Shown here: positions 17,052-27,240 of the stretch, in pieces
Numbering within the stretch: the first letter of the stretch is position 1
Layout: every line of letters starts with the position of its first letter
Assembly: GCF_018599245.1 (NCBI RefSeq)
Contig: NZ_JAHEVJ010000006.1
Span: 1 to 64,000, forward strand
Source of the DNA: Aliiroseovarius lamellibrachiae
Lineage (GTDB): Bacteria; Pseudomonadota; Alphaproteobacteria; Rhodobacterales; Rhodobacteraceae
Direction: 5' to 3'
DNA length: 64,000 bases
The notes under the pieces: generated by a model
The model's input: only the letters and a program-made list of their open reading frames with translations
Databases searched by the model: none
What the model was told of the DNA's origin: nothing
Translations under genes and position numbers: made by a program

Positions 17052-17399
17052 TTATTCGCTGCACGCCGCCGTCACGATGATCTCAACCTTTAGGTCAGGG
17101 CTGGCCAAATGGGCCGAACCTGTGGCTCGGGCGGGGGCATGGCCTTTCGGCACCCAATTGTCCCAGACCTCATTCATCTCGGCGAAGTCTTTCATGTCAT
17201 CCAACCAAATCACAGCCTGCAACATCTGTTCGGATGAAGAGCCAACCTCCAGCAACAGCTTTTCGATCCGCGCCAGACATTCGCGGGTCTGTTCTGCAAC
17301 CGAAGTGCCGGGATTGCCGACTTGACCAGACAGGTAAACAACACCTTTGTGGGTCACGCTTTGGCTCATGCGGTCATTTGTGTAACGTCTTTGAATCAT
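17052..17399 (-). CDS. RidA family protein
   Basis: A 115-residue YjgF/RidA-family protein. Canonical RidA deaminates reactive enamine/imine intermediates; this one keeps the C-terminal Arg and Glu context (ARATGSAHLASPDLKVEIIV) but belongs to a subgroup whose substrate I cannot name. GAGG lies 6 bases before the ATG at 17399. It lies 75 bp downstream of ftsK with a GGGGTC/GACCCC hairpin (17424-17441) between. Confidence 0.87.
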   Translation of the reverse strand: MIQRRYTNDRMSQSVTHKGVVYLSGQVGNPGTSVAEQTRECLARIEKLLLEVGSSSEQMLQAVIWLDDMKDFAEMNEVWDNWVPKGHAPARATGSAHLASPDLKVEIIVTAACSE

Positions 17400-17473
17400 A
17401 CTCTGCCTCGTGAGTAATGGCGCGGGGTCTCTTTGGACCCCCACGCTCGGTTCTTATGGTTAATTTTTGGTTG

Positions 17474-20400
17474 TTATTGCTGTTCAGGAATGAGAATTTC
17501 GCGCTTGCCCACATGGTTCGAGGCTGAAACCAAACCTTCATCCTCCATCTGCTCCACAAGACGGGCGGCTTTGTTGTAACCAATCGCCAGCTTGCGCTGA
17601 ATGTAAGAGGTCGAACATTTGCGATCCTTGATCACAATCGCCACCGCCTGATCGTAAAGCGCATCTTCGCCATTGGTGTTGCCACCGGTGTTCAGACCAA
17701 GAACGGCATCGATATTGTCGACCTTGTCCTCATCCGGCCCCTCGACCACGCCGCCGATATAAGATGGGGGGCCATAGGATTTCAGATAGGTCACGATTTC
17801 CTCAACCTCTTCATCCGATACAAACGGCCCATGTACACGGGTGATGCGCGCACCGCCCGCCATGTAAAGCATGTCACCCATGCCCAACAATTGCTCGGCG
17901 CCCTGCTCGCCCAAAATGGTGCGGCTGTCGATTTTTGAGGTCACCTGGAACGAAATCCGCGTTGGGAAGTTCGCCTTGATGGTGCCGGTAATCACATCCA
18001 CCGATGGGCGTTGTGTGGCCATGATGATGTGAATACCAGACGCCCGCGCCATTTGCGCAAGACGTTGAATACACGCCTCAATTTCCTTGCCCGCAACCAT
18101 CATCAGGTCGGCCATTTCATCAACCACCACCACGATATAGGGGAGTTTTTCGGGGGTGATTTCTTCCGATTCGAAAATCGGCTCGCCGGTGTCATCGTCA
18201 AATCCGGTCTGAACCGTGCGTTCAAACATTTCGCCTTTGGCCAGCGTGTCTTTGACCCGACCGTTATAGCCCTCGATATTCCGCACGCCCATTTTGGACA
18301 TTTTCCGGTAACGGTCTTCCATTTCACCCACCACCCATTTCAGGGCAACAACCGCCTTTTTCGGGTCGGTCACAACGGGCGACAGAAGGTGCGGGATGCC
18401 GTCATAAACCGACAGTTCCAACATCTTTGGGTCGATCATAATCATCCGGCAATCTTCTGGTGTCAGACGATACAAAAGCGACATGATCATCGTGTTGATG
18501 GCCACGGATTTACCGGACCCGGTGGTCCCCGCGATCAACAGGTGAGGCATCTTGGCAAGGTTTGCGACGATGGGATCACCCCCGATATCTTTGCCCAGCG
18601 CCAACGGCAGCCCGTGGTTGCCATCGCCAAAGTCGCGGGTCGAAAGGATTTCGCGGAACGAGACCATTTCGCGCTTTTCATTGGGCAGTTCGATGCCAAT
18701 CACGCTGCGGCCCGGCACGGTGGACACACGGGCGGACAATGCGGACATGGAACGCGCGATATCATCCGCCAATCCGATCACACGGCTGGCTTTCAAACCC
18801 GGCGCGGGTTCAAGTTCGTACATGGTGACAACGGGGCCGGGGCGCACGGATACGATCTCGCCTTTTACGCCGTAATCATCGAGCACGGTTTCCAACATGC
18901 GCGCATTTTCCTCAAGCGCTTCATCCGACAGGTGGTGACGTTCGATGGTCGCCGGATCCGCAAGCAGGCCGAGCGGGGGCAGTTCAAATTTTGGGGCGTT
19001 TTCGTCGAACTTCAGGCTTGGTTGCGCCTCTGAACGGGCTTGGGTCGACGTCTGGACAGGCTTGCGGACTTTGTGTTCCACAACCTTTTTGGTCGACGGC
19101 ACAAACCCTGCAGAGGGGGGCGTAAATACGCGCGGTGCTGTGGCCGTGGCGGGCGTGGCCATCAGGTCTTCGACCACCAGTTCGCCTTCGTCCATGCCCA
19201 TGGCGGTGGCGAAATCGGGCGACATTTCATCTGGTTCATAGCCCGCATAGACGCTGTCATCAAAATCGGTGGCTTCGGCAAACGGGGCGACCACATCATT
19301 TGGCACGGCGGCTTCCAGGATCATCGGATCCGGGCTGCGGCGATGGCGTGCCACGGCCCGCGCCATTGGGGGTTCATCGCGCATTGCGCCTGGCGCAGGG
19401 GCGGTGGCCATGGTGCGCGAGCGGTTGCGAAGGGCCGTTGCCACTTTGGCTTTGATCCGGTCTTCGCCGCCTTCCGTTTCAGGGATCTCCCCTTCAAACG
19501 CGGGTTGTTCCACCAATTCAGGCTGCGGCGTTGCCCGACGCATCAGCGACGCCAAAAGGCCCTGTTTTTGAACGGGTTCTGGTTCCACATAAGCGCCGAA
19601 GTCATCATCGTAAACGGGGTGATCTTGTGCACTCACAGGGGGTTCCATGTGATAGTCCCGTGCGGTTGCGCCACGTTTGATCGCGGCGGTGCGAAGGGGG
19701 GGCGGTGATGAGAACACTTCATCCTCAAGCACATTTTCGGCGGCCTCTTCAGCCAAACGCAGCTCTTCTTCGCGCGCTTCGGCACGGGCCTCAGACCGGG
19801 CAGCGCGGCGTGCGCTGATGCCTTTGGCGGCCACAACAGTTCCAACAGCCGCACCCTTGGCGGCGCCCTTAACGCTTTTGCCCAAAAGCGCCATGATGCC
19901 CGCGTAGGTCATGATCAGACCGACCAGCAGGAAATGCCCAATGCGTTTCAGTTCAGCCATATTCAGGCCAAGTACAAAGCCCAGCGCCACGACGGTCGCA
20001 GCGCCCGCCACAACGGACATCAGCTTTAGGGAAAATGCGATGCCAAACGGAAGGGCGGCCAGAAATGCGCCCAAAACGGTGTCACCAAACAGCCCCCCCA
20101 TGCCAAAGGAATGGGTCCAGGTCACGCTTGTCACCAGGGTCGAGGCATAGACCGCGGCAAGCGCCACGGCGATGGGCGCAAAGATCACCCGCGACACGGC
20201 ACGCTCGCCGCCCATGTGAAAGGTAAACCGCAGGCCCCAGATGACCAGAATAAGCGGCAAGGCCCAGCTTCCGAGCCCCGAAATCACCGACAAAGGCGAG
20301 GCGATAAAGGCGCCGATGCGCCCCAATGCGTTTTGTGCGGGCGCTTCTGTGGCCGACATCCAACCGGGATCTTCTGGTGAGTAACTGCCCAAAATCAGCG

Positions 20401-20518
20401 CGATAACGATGCCGACGACAATCAAGCCGATGCCAATCAGCTCTTTCCCGCGCCGTTCAATCACCGCTTGGGTGCCACTGTCAAAGATCGGATCTCGTTG
20501 CTTCGCCTGAAACGCCAT
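17474..20518 (-). CDS. ftsK: DNA translocase FtsK
   Basis: A 1014-residue septal DNA pump for chromosome segregation and dimer resolution. Four or so membrane segments (about 25-210) anchor it, followed by an Ala/Glu/Pro-rich linker to about 490, the RecA-like motor with Walker A GTTGSGKS (Lys670), and a C-terminal winged-helix gamma domain (about 945-1010) that would read KOPS and contact XerD. The start at 20518 has AGGGTAGGCGG upstream; the gap to the preceding aminotransferase is 11 bp, so they are co-transcribed. Confidence 0.96.
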   Translation of the reverse strand: MAFQAKQRDPIFDSGTQAVIERRGKELIGIGLIVVGIVIALILGSYSPEDPGWMSATEAPAQNALGRIGAFIASPLSVISGLGSWALPLILVIWGLRFTFHMGGERAVSRVIFAPIAVALAAVYASTLVTSVTWTHSFGMGGLFGDTVLGAFLAALPFGIAFSLKLMSVVAGAATVVALGFVLGLNMAELKRIGHFLLVGLIMTYAGIMALLGKSVKGAAKGAAVGTVVAAKGISARRAARSEARAEAREEELRLAEEAAENVLEDEVFSSPPPLRTAAIKRGATARDYHMEPPVSAQDHPVYDDDFGAYVEPEPVQKQGLLASLMRRATPQPELVEQPAFEGEIPETEGGEDRIKAKVATALRNRSRTMATAPAPGAMRDEPPMARAVARHRRSPDPMILEAAVPNDVVAPFAEATDFDDSVYAGYEPDEMSPDFATAMGMDEGELVVEDLMATPATATAPRVFTPPSAGFVPSTKKVVEHKVRKPVQTSTQARSEAQPSLKFDENAPKFELPPLGLLADPATIERHHLSDEALEENARMLETVLDDYGVKGEIVSVRPGPVVTMYELEPAPGLKASRVIGLADDIARSMSALSARVSTVPGRSVIGIELPNEKREMVSFREILSTRDFGDGNHGLPLALGKDIGGDPIVANLAKMPHLLIAGTTGSGKSVAINTMIMSLLYRLTPEDCRMIMIDPKMLELSVYDGIPHLLSPVVTDPKKAVVALKWVVGEMEDRYRKMSKMGVRNIEGYNGRVKDTLAKGEMFERTVQTGFDDDTGEPIFESEEITPEKLPYIVVVVDEMADLMMVAGKEIEACIQRLAQMARASGIHIIMATQRPSVDVITGTIKANFPTRISFQVTSKIDSRTILGEQGAEQLLGMGDMLYMAGGARITRVHGPFVSDEEVEEIVTYLKSYGPPSYIGGVVEGPDEDKVDNIDAVLGLNTGGNTNGEDALYDQAVAIVIKDRKCSTSYIQRKLAIGYNKAARLVEQMEDEGLVSASNHVGKREILIPEQQ

Positions 20519-20529
20519 TCCGCCTACCC

Positions 20530-21711
20530 TCACGTATAGAGACAGTCACGGAGCTTGATCAGCCCGCGCTGCATTTCTTGTTTTGGGGCCACCATGGCGG
20601 CCCGAATATACCCCTTGCCGGGGTTAAAACCATCAACGTCCCGCGACAGATACGCGCCGGGCAACACCCGCACGCCGGTCTCGGTCCATAGCTTCACGGC
20701 CGCCGCTTCGCCGTCTTCCACCGGAAGCCACAGGAAAAACCCGGCCTCTGGCGACATGTATCCCGGCACGCCGGCAAACACCTCGTCCGCGATCTCGAAT
20801 TTTTCCTGATACAGCGCACGGTTCTCGGCCACATGCACATCATCCGCCCAAGCGCGTTCTGAAACACGTTGCAGCGGCAGGGGGATCGGCGACCCCGCGT
20901 AATTTCGCAAACGCCGGATGCGCGCGATGCTTTCGGGGCCGGACGCCACAAAGCCCGACCGCAGCCCCGGCAGATTTGATCGTTTTGACAGCGAGTGGAA
21001 AATGGTCACACGCTCAGGATCTGCGCCGCCCTCATGCGCCACTTCCATTGCGCCCACGGGGGGCGTGTCGCGGTAAATCTCGCCGTAGCATTCATCAGCG
21101 AAGATTTTGAAATCAAACTTTTCCGCCAGCTGGATCAGATTGGCCCAGTAATCGCGGTCCGCCACAGCGCCCTGCGGGTTGGCGGGCGAACAGATATATG
21201 CCACTTCGACCCGGTTCAAAACCTTGGGCGACAGCGACATATAGTCGGGCAAATGACCGGTTTCGGCAGTGGCTGGCACAAACATCGGTTCGGCCCCAAT
21301 GGTGCGCGCGGCCACGGCGTAAACTTGGTAAAACGGGTTTGGGATCAAAACGATAGGCTGTTCACCACGCGAGGTTTCCTCAGGACACAGCGCCAAAAGC
21401 GCGTTGTGCAACCCTTCGCGGGTGCCGTTTAGGGCCATGATCTGATCAACGGGCATATCCACCGAATAACGGCGTTTCAGATAGCCTGAAATCGCCGCCA
21501 GCAATTCGGGCGTGCCTTCATTGGTGGGATAGCGCCCAAATTCATGGGAATGCGCGGCGATGACATCCATCACCCAGTCCGGAAAGGCGTGTTTCGGTTC
21601 GCCGATTGTCATATGCACAGGATCGCCGCCCGGATCCAAATGATCCAGGAGCGCGCGCAAACGCGGAAATGCATAGGCTGGTAAGCCGGAATACCGCTCG
21701 GGAAACGTCAT
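20530..21711 (-). CDS. class I/II PLP aminotransferase
   Basis: A 393-residue fold-type I aminotransferase with Schiff-base Lys243 ([15 protein letters not shown]), the substrate-arginine region near the C-terminus, and the SPANPQG loop at 175-181. It resembles the DapC-type (succinyldiaminopimelate) enzymes often found upstream of ftsK in alphaproteobacteria, but the substrate is not proven by sequence. It is cytosolic and is the first gene of the aminotransferase-ftsK transcription unit. The ribosome site is weak. Confidence 0.85.
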   Translation of the reverse strand: MTFPERYSGLPAYAFPRLRALLDHLDPGGDPVHMTIGEPKHAFPDWVMDVIAAHSHEFGRYPTNEGTPELLAAISGYLKRRYSVDMPVDQIMALNGTREGLHNALLALCPEETSRGEQPIVLIPNPFYQVYAVAARTIGAEPMFVPATAETGHLPDYMSLSPKVLNRVEVAYICSPANPQGAVADRDYWANLIQLAEKFDFKIFADECYGEIYRDTPPVGAMEVAHEGGADPERVTIFHSLSKRSNLPGLRSGFVASGPESIARIRRLRNYAGSPIPLPLQRVSERAWADDVHVAENRALYQEKFEIADEVFAGVPGYMSPEAGFFLWLPVEDGEAAAVKLWTETGVRVLPGAYLSRDVDGFNPGKGYIRAAMVAPKQEMQRGLIKLRDCLYT

Positions 21712-21969
21712 AGAACGTCTCTACCTCTATATCTGCCTCAGGTTTTATCGGGATCATGTCGCCCCGTATTCGTTCACAATAGACAGCGATTTTCGGTTGG
21801 TCCAGAAAAACCCCGATATTTTCGTACGTTGTGGATTGGGGGTGTGGTTTTTGGGTCATGTGGGGGGGTATAACTTTGGCGCAATGACGGCTGTGCGGAC
21901 AATATTGCCGTTGATATGCGGTCAACGAATGTAAACTTCATGGATTGGCGGAACGCCTATGCTTGCCGC

Positions 21970-22359
21970 TCAAACATGTAGCTCGACGAGCTGAATGAGG
22001 TTTCCGCAGGTGTCATCAAAGACAGCCATCGTCGCACCGCCAGCCTTCACAGGGGGTTGTGTGAACTCGACACCGATTTTCTCTAGTCTGGCAACCTCCG
22101 CCTCGATGTCGTCAACGCTGAATGCTGAAACGGGAATACCGTCAGCCATAAGCGCTTCCTGATAGGCACGCGATGCTGGATGCGCGTTCGGTTCCAGACC
22201 CAATTCCACGCCTTCGGTCTCTTCCTTCGAAACCACTGTCAGCCAACGGTGTTCGCCTAGTGGGATATCGTGCTTGACGACAAACCCAAGTTTACTCGTG
22301 TAGAAATCGAGTGCTTTAGATTGATCATCGACAGCGATGTTCTTCATGTACATTTTCAT
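21970..22359 (-). CDS. VOC-family (glyoxalase-like) protein
   Basis: A 129-residue protein with one vicinal-oxygen-chelate fold of paired beta-alpha-beta-beta-beta units, related to glyoxalase I and extradiol dioxygenases. AAGGAGA lies 6 bases upstream. Its ATG overlaps the stop codon of the ArsR gene (ATGA), so it is translationally coupled to, and presumably controlled by, that repressor. The ligand or substrate is unknown. Confidence 0.86.
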   Translation of the reverse strand: MKMYMKNIAVDDQSKALDFYTSKLGFVVKHDIPLGEHRWLTVVSKEETEGVELGLEPNAHPASRAYQEALMADGIPVSAFSVDDIEAEVARLEKIGVEFTQPPVKAGGATMAVFDDTCGNLIQLVELHV

Positions 22360-22670
22360 ATGGTGTCTCCTTGAGAATATAGTTCCACCCAGGGGTTGAT
22401 CGCATCCGAAATTGGCGCAGAGAGCAGGGTGTGAATCTTTGTGCGCCCTCGCCAAGTCGTGGTGATCAGACCAGCCTGCTCCAATGTATTCAGATGCCTT
22501 GTGATGCCTTGTCTGGATATTGTGATTGAATGCTCTTCGAACAATCTTGCGCAAAGTTCGAAAAGCGTCTGGTGTTCACGTTTTCTCAACTCATCAAGGA
22601 TCAACAACCGCGTTGTGTCACCAAGGGCGCTGAAAAGAGTGCTTAGCTGTGGGTCAAATTGAATGCTCAT
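22356..22670 (-). CDS. ArsR-family winged-helix repressor
   Basis: A 104-residue ArsR/SmtB-type regulator (LSALGDTTRLLILDELRKRE at the start, recognition helix around SITISRQGITRHLNTLEQAG). No cysteine-rich metal site is apparent, so it is probably a non-metal sensor. It is coupled to the VOC gene by a 4-base overlap, and a 20-bp perfect palindrome lies 9-28 bp before its start, implying autoregulation. The Shine-Dalgarno (GAGG, only one base from ATG) is poorly placed. Confidence 0.88.
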   Translation of the reverse strand: MSIQFDPQLSTLFSALGDTTRLLILDELRKREHQTLFELCARLFEEHSITISRQGITRHLNTLEQAGLITTTWRGRTKIHTLLSAPISDAINPWVELYSQGDTI

Positions 22671-22678
22671 GCCTCATA

Positions 22679-22698
22679 ATGCAACAATATTGTTGCAT
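22679..22698. promoter_or_regulatory. 20-bp perfect palindrome, probable ArsR operator
   Basis: ATGCAACAAT followed directly by ATTGTTGCAT forms an uninterrupted 20-bp palindrome just upstream of the ArsR start codon. Size, symmetry and position are those of an autoregulatory operator of a dimeric winged-helix repressor. Confidence 0.7.
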
Positions 22699-22763
22699 GT
22701 CAAATTGAACCTGCCATTCGTGAAATTTGCAGCATTCGGCAATAATGGGCTCACAGCCGACAT

Positions 22764-24092
22764 TTACGCCAGCACCTTTTCCGCCGCTGCGCCCAGCCGC
22801 AACAACCGCTCCTCTGCCATCGGCGCGCCCAGCATCATGAGGCCAGTCGACGGCAATCCCGTTGGTAAAGACAGCCCACAGCTGCCCATCAAATTGCCCA
22901 TGCGCGTGTTTCTCAGCGCCCAGAGGTTTTCCTCGACGTAATAGTCATGGTCGGACATGAGCCGTTCGACATTGGGCGGCATGATGGTGGAAGTCGGCAG
23001 GATCACCGCGTCAAATCCTGCGGTTTGGGCGTGGAAACTGGCGCGCATCTGAGCCAAAGCTTGCCACGCGCGGACAAATTCGACGCCGGTGAACTGCCCC
23101 CCGGCCCTGAAACGCTCTAGGATTTCGGGGAACATCAGGTCAGGCTGGGCCTCGATCTCGTCATACCATGTGGCGTAGGCCTCGGTGGTGAACAGCACGC
23201 CAGACAGCGCCAGCGCATCCTCAATCACCGGCAATGTGGCGCGGGTCACCTCGGCCCCATTGTCCATCAACCGCCCCACCGCGCTTTCAAATCCGGCGCG
23301 TGGTTCATCGCGCGCATCATTCACGCCGTTTTCCAACACCAAAAGCCGGGTGCCTTTCAGGGTGGCACCCCGCAGATCAGCGGCGGTTCCACCCTCAAGC
23401 ACCGCAAGCATCAGGGCGGCATCTTCCACCGTGCGACAGAGCGGCCCGACGGTATCAAAGCTCGCGACCAAGGGCACAACGCCTTTGGCGGACACGCGGC
23501 CCGCGGTGGTTTTCAGCCCAACCAAATCGTTCCACGCGGAGGGAATGCGCACCGAGCCACCGGTGTCCGACCCAATGCCACAAGGGGCCAGATCGAAGGC
23601 AACGGACGTGGCCGCACCAGATGATGACCCCCCCGACACCGCATCATGATCGTTCACGCAAGGGGGCGTGGCGGTCACGGGGTTAAGGCCGAGACCAGAA
23701 AAGGCAAGCTCGCTCATATGGGTTTTGCCAAGGCAAATCATCCCTTGGGCGGTGGCGTTTTTCAGCACTTCGGCGTCTTCATCCGGCACACGGTCTTTCA
23801 GCAAAGCAGACCCCGCCTCGGTCGCCACCCCCGCCGTATCAAACAGGTCTTTCCAGGACGCTGGCACCCCGTCGACCAGCCCCAAACGCTGTCCTGATTT
23901 GGCGCGGATGCTGGCGGCTTTCGCCTCGGCCATCGCGCGATCTTCGGTCAGGCGGGCATAAATGCGGTCCGCAAACGGGTGGGCTTTGATCGCGTCAAAA
24001 AACGCGGTGGTCAGATCCACCGGGTCAATCTTTCCCGCGCCAATACCGCGCCCCAAATCCCCCACACTCATCTTCAACCACTCATTTGCCAT
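22764..24092 (-). CDS. amidase signature family hydrolase
   Basis: A 442-residue amidase of the Ser-cisSer-Lys family. Lys81 (SWKDLFD), the GGSSSG loop at 154-159 and the nucleophile Ser180 (SDTGGS) are all present, so the enzyme should be active. The substrate could be an amide, allophanate or aminoacyl-tRNA; without gatB/gatC nearby a stand-alone amide hydrolase is more likely. It is divergent from the monooxygenase gene with an 84-bp shared promoter region. Confidence 0.87.
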   Translation of the reverse strand: MANEWLKMSVGDLGRGIGAGKIDPVDLTTAFFDAIKAHPFADRIYARLTEDRAMAEAKAASIRAKSGQRLGLVDGVPASWKDLFDTAGVATEAGSALLKDRVPDEDAEVLKNATAQGMICLGKTHMSELAFSGLGLNPVTATPPCVNDHDAVSGGSSSGAATSVAFDLAPCGIGSDTGGSVRIPSAWNDLVGLKTTAGRVSAKGVVPLVASFDTVGPLCRTVEDAALMLAVLEGGTAADLRGATLKGTRLLVLENGVNDARDEPRAGFESAVGRLMDNGAEVTRATLPVIEDALALSGVLFTTEAYATWYDEIEAQPDLMFPEILERFRAGGQFTGVEFVRAWQALAQMRASFHAQTAGFDAVILPTSTIMPPNVERLMSDHDYYVEENLWALRNTRMGNLMGSCGLSLPTGLPSTGLMMLGAPMAEERLLRLGAAAEKVLA

Positions 24093-24176
24093 GACGCCCT
24101 CCGGTACACTCTTTGGTGACGGTAGCGGCAGGATCGCACATGGACAATCCCCCCCGTTTCGCGCAACAAAGAGCGT

Positions 24177-25403
24177 ATGAAACTGGACGCTGATATTCTG
24201 ATTGTGGGCGGCGGGCTGAATGGTCCGGCGCTGGGGCTGGCGCTTGCGGACACGGGCTTTGACGTCACGATTGTGGACGCGATGCCGAAGGGCGCGCGCG
24301 GAACCGATGGGTTTGACGGGCGCGGCTATGCGCTGGCGCTTGCCTCGACCCGGTTGTTGGGCGCCATTGGTGTGTGGCCCAAAGTGGCCCCCAATGCGCA
24401 GGCTTTACTGGACATTCGCATTTCCGACGGGCGGGCCGGCGAAGGGCCGGGGCCGTTTGTGTTGGAGTTTGATCACGCGGAAATTGACGAAGGCCCGATG
24501 GGGTTCATGGTCGAAGACCGGTTCCTGTCGCGCGCGTTTCTGGACGCGGTAGAGGCGCACCCGCGCATCACATTGATCGATCAGGAAACCGTGGTCGCGC
24601 AAGAGGTGGATACCGCCAGTGTCACGCTGACGCTTGGGTCGGGCAAGGTCCTTACCGGCCGGATGGTTGTGGGCTGTGATGGGCGCCGCTCTGGCACCTG
24701 CGAACGCGCAGGCATCACCCGGCGCGGCCATGATTACGGGCAGACCTCTTTGGTCTGCGCGGTGGATCACGAGCTTCCACATCAAGGCGCTGCGCATCAG
24801 TTTTTCATGCCCCCCGGCCCGCTGGCGATCTTGCCGCTTCCGGGCAATCAAAGTTCAATTGTCTGGACCGAAAGCCACGCAGAGGCCGCGCGCATTCAGG
24901 CGCTGGAGGACGACGGATATCTGGCCGAATTGCGCCCGCGCTTTGGGTCGTTTCTGGGTGAAATCAGCCTTGCGGGCAAACGGTTCACCTATCCTTTGAA
25001 CCTGACCGTGGCAGAGCATTATGTCACCGACCGCGTGGCGTTGGTGGGCGATGCGGCCCACGGGATGCACCCGATTGCGGGGCAAGGGTTAAACGCCGGG
25101 CTGAAAGATGTCGCCGCCTTGGCCGAAGTGCTGGCGCTCGCGCGGCGACGCGGTGAAGACATCGGGCGGATTGACGTGCTGGAACGCTATCAACAATGGC
25201 GGCGTTTTGACGTGATGCAGATGGTTGGCACCACCGAGCTGACCAACCGGTTGTTTTCCAACGACAACCCCATCCTGCGCACCACGCGCGATCTGGGGCT
25301 TGGGCTGGTCAACGCGTTTCCGTCGTTGCGTCGGACATTTATCCGAGAAGCCGCCGGGTTGACTGGAGATTTGCCGAAGCTGTTGCAGGGGCGGCAGATT
25401 TAG
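24177..25403 (+). CDS. UbiH/UbiF-family FAD hydroxylase
   Basis: A 408-residue flavoprotein monooxygenase with the N-terminal GGGLNG dinucleotide-binding motif, the DG motif in VVGCDGRRSG, and the GD motif in ALVGDAAHGMHPIAGQGLN. It resembles UbiH-type enzymes that hydroxylate the ubiquinone ring (2-octaprenyl-6-methoxyphenol hydroxylase group). The exact ring position cannot be set by eye. No ubiquinone neighbours are present, as is usual in alphaproteobacteria. Confidence 0.88.
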   Translation: MKLDADILIVGGGLNGPALGLALADTGFDVTIVDAMPKGARGTDGFDGRGYALALASTRLLGAIGVWPKVAPNAQALLDIRISDGRAGEGPGPFVLEFDHAEIDEGPMGFMVEDRFLSRAFLDAVEAHPRITLIDQETVVAQEVDTASVTLTLGSGKVLTGRMVVGCDGRRSGTCERAGITRRGHDYGQTSLVCAVDHELPHQGAAHQFFMPPGPLAILPLPGNQSSIVWTESHAEAARIQALEDDGYLAELRPRFGSFLGEISLAGKRFTYPLNLTVAEHYVTDRVALVGDAAHGMHPIAGQGLNAGLKDVAALAEVLALARRRGEDIGRIDVLERYQQWRRFDVMQMVGTTELTNRLFSNDNPILRTTRDLGLGLVNAFPSLRRTFIREAAGLTGDLPKLLQGRQI

Positions 25404-25546
25404 GGGGGTGATGTCAGCAATGTGCCGATCAAGCTCTCTTAACTTGATATTCAAGATTCGATGCGTATATAGTGGACAAAAGGTTCCCCTCCGATGATAA
25501 GAACCCAAGGGGTTCTCCAGGTCGGTAGTTGGAGGGGTCACATTCC

Positions 25547-26242
25547 TCAGTAGTAATAGCGAGTTCCGCTTCTAAAGATGTCGAATTCGCTTCGTATTTG
25601 AGATTCAATTACGGTGTACGATGTGTCGTCCCCATGCTCCCATTTTCGAAATACCGCCCAGTTAAAATAGTCAGCAATTTGTAAGCCGTAGTGCGCTCGC
25701 GAAGAATGATGCATTACTCTGTATGGTATCCCTGCAGGAAGCATACCAGCCAGTACCGTCTTTACCGCCTTTTCAACGCTTCTTCTTTTCTTCGCTACTG
25801 GCAAACTGTCTGTAATGACAACAACCTCACCAACACCATGCGCTGCCTTTTCAACAGAATACCTCAATAGATACCCAAGCATCTTAGGATAGAATTTCTC
25901 TGGTGGTTGCAAGGCTGGACCGGTTTTCCGCTTCTCAATAATTACCGAGTCCACAGACTCATGCGGAACCGATCCAGAAAGCATGGAAAATACTTTGCTA
26001 CGAACGTGCTTGTTGTCATCGGCGCAATGGAAATATTCCATCTCAATGCGCGGCTTAATACGATGTTCAATCAGGTCATATTTGTACGTATCTAAACCTG
26101 TGTGCAGCGTGAATGGCCGATACATGCTAGTGCAAGTTAAAGTGAAGTATTTTGTGCCTTTGGACGAGAAGTCAAAATTTCCTCCTTCATCAAGAAATAT
26201 GTACAAAGTAGGAGGAGTGGCAGAGAGAAGCATTTGGGTCAT
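25547..26242 (-). CDS. DUF3800 domain protein, low-GC singleton
   Basis: A 231-residue DUF3800 protein. The N-terminal acidic motif FLDEGG (Asp18/Glu19, usually DESG) and the C-terminal LQIADYFNWA helix are diagnostic. The family has an RNase H-like fold and is often found in mobile or defence-associated DNA, but no activity is established that I can cite. Hand counts on sampled 60-base lines give about 40-48% GC against about 60% for neighbours. No Shine-Dalgarno is visible, and AT-rich flanks of 143 bp and 111 bp surround it. Recent acquisition is inferred; no transposase or integrase is seen. Confidence 0.8.
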   Translation of the reverse strand: MTQMLLSATPPTLYIFLDEGGNFDFSSKGTKYFTLTCTSMYRPFTLHTGLDTYKYDLIEHRIKPRIEMEYFHCADDNKHVRSKVFSMLSGSVPHESVDSVIIEKRKTGPALQPPEKFYPKMLGYLLRYSVEKAAHGVGEVVVITDSLPVAKKRRSVEKAVKTVLAGMLPAGIPYRVMHHSSRAHYGLQIADYFNWAVFRKWEHGDDTSYTVIESQIRSEFDIFRSGTRYYY

Positions 26243-26353
26243 TTAATAGATTAGGTTTCTTTAGTTAATTTTCTCACATCATCCAAACCGAACGCGAGCG
26301 CAGAAGCGGGGAAGAACCGCACGATACACCATACGGCGGTAACGAATACCCCC

Positions 26354-26563
26354 TCACTCCTCCAGCTTCCTTGCCTCATCCACCAGCATCACCGGAATAC
26401 CATCGCGAATAGGAAAGGCGATTTTGGCGGATTTTGACACCAGTTCTTGCGCCTCTGCGTCATAAGACAGGGTGGTTTGGGTGACCGGGCAGACGAGGGC
26501 TTCGATCATGCGGCGGTCGGTTTTGGCGGTGGTTTTATCGGCGTTTGTGGGGGCAGTTGTCAT
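26354..26563 (-). CDS. Trm112 family protein
   Basis: A 69-residue Trm112/YcaR-like protein ([34 protein letters not shown]). Eukaryotic and some bacterial Trm112 proteins activate methyltransferases; only one of the zinc cysteines is present, as is common in short bacterial forms. Its ATG overlaps the stop of the LON-domain gene (ATGA), so it is the last gene of the thioredoxin-LON-Trm112 operon. Confidence 0.88.
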   Translation of the reverse strand: MTTAPTNADKTTAKTDRRMIEALVCPVTQTTLSYDAEAQELVSKSAKIAFPIRDGIPVMLVDEARKLEE

Positions 26564-27192
26564 TGTAATTTCTCATCTCCATTCCTGCTGCGCAGGGCAA
26601 ATTCCATCAAGGTCACAAGCGTTTCGCGCCGGGTGGTCAGCGAAGGCGCCTCGAGCAACGCTTGTTTGTCTTCGGCATCAAAGGGGCACAGGGTTGAAAG
26701 CGCATTGATCAGCAATTCATCCTCTGCGTCTTTCAGATGTTCCCAGTCGGATTGCAATTCCTCAAGCTCAAAAAACCGCGCGAGGATCGATAAAAACCGG
26801 GGGCGGTCCATGTGGCGATCATGTTCGGGTTGGCCAAGGTCGCGGTCAAATCCGGCCCAGTCGGCGCGCAGGCGTTTATAGGGGGTGAACCCCTCCTCCA
26901 CCTCGCCCATGCGAAAGCGCGACACGCCGGTCAGGGTGATCATATAGCGCCCGTCTTCGGTTTCGGTGAAGGATGTGATGCGCCCGGCACAGCCGATGGA
27001 GTGCAAGCGGTCACTGTCACCGATGGGTTGGATCATGCCAACCAGCCGCCCGGGGGATTTCAGCGCGTCATCCACCATCGCCAGATATCTGGGTTCAAAC
27101 ACATGCAGGGGCAAGCGTCCGCGCGGCAGCAAAAGCGCACCGGATAAGGGGAAAAGCGGGATCGTATCGGGCAGGTCTGCGGGTGTGATCAT
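26560..27192 (-). CDS. LON substrate-binding domain protein
   Basis: A 210-residue protein that is only the N-terminal substrate-binding domain of Lon protease ([20 protein letters not shown], then [15 protein letters not shown]); no AAA+ or protease domain. Its role is unknown, though it may recognise unfolded protein. It is cotranscribed with a thioredoxin-TPR chaperone-like gene upstream (48 bp gap) and Trm112 downstream, an arrangement pointing to protein quality control. Confidence 0.88.
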   Translation of the reverse strand: MITPADLPDTIPLFPLSGALLLPRGRLPLHVFEPRYLAMVDDALKSPGRLVGMIQPIGDSDRLHSIGCAGRITSFTETEDGRYMITLTGVSRFRMGEVEEGFTPYKRLRADWAGFDRDLGQPEHDRHMDRPRFLSILARFFELEELQSDWEHLKDAEDELLINALSTLCPFDAEDKQALLEAPSLTTRRETLVTLMEFALRSRNGDEKLQ

Positions 27193-27240
27193 GCCTCACC
27201 CTAACCTGCCCAACCGAAGTGTCAAAGCCTTGATGCGGCT

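Noticed and set aside
21712-21969. Minus-strand frame upstream of the aminotransferase gene
   Set aside because: Most of it overlaps the aminotransferase start, and the remaining piece has no ribosome site or known family.
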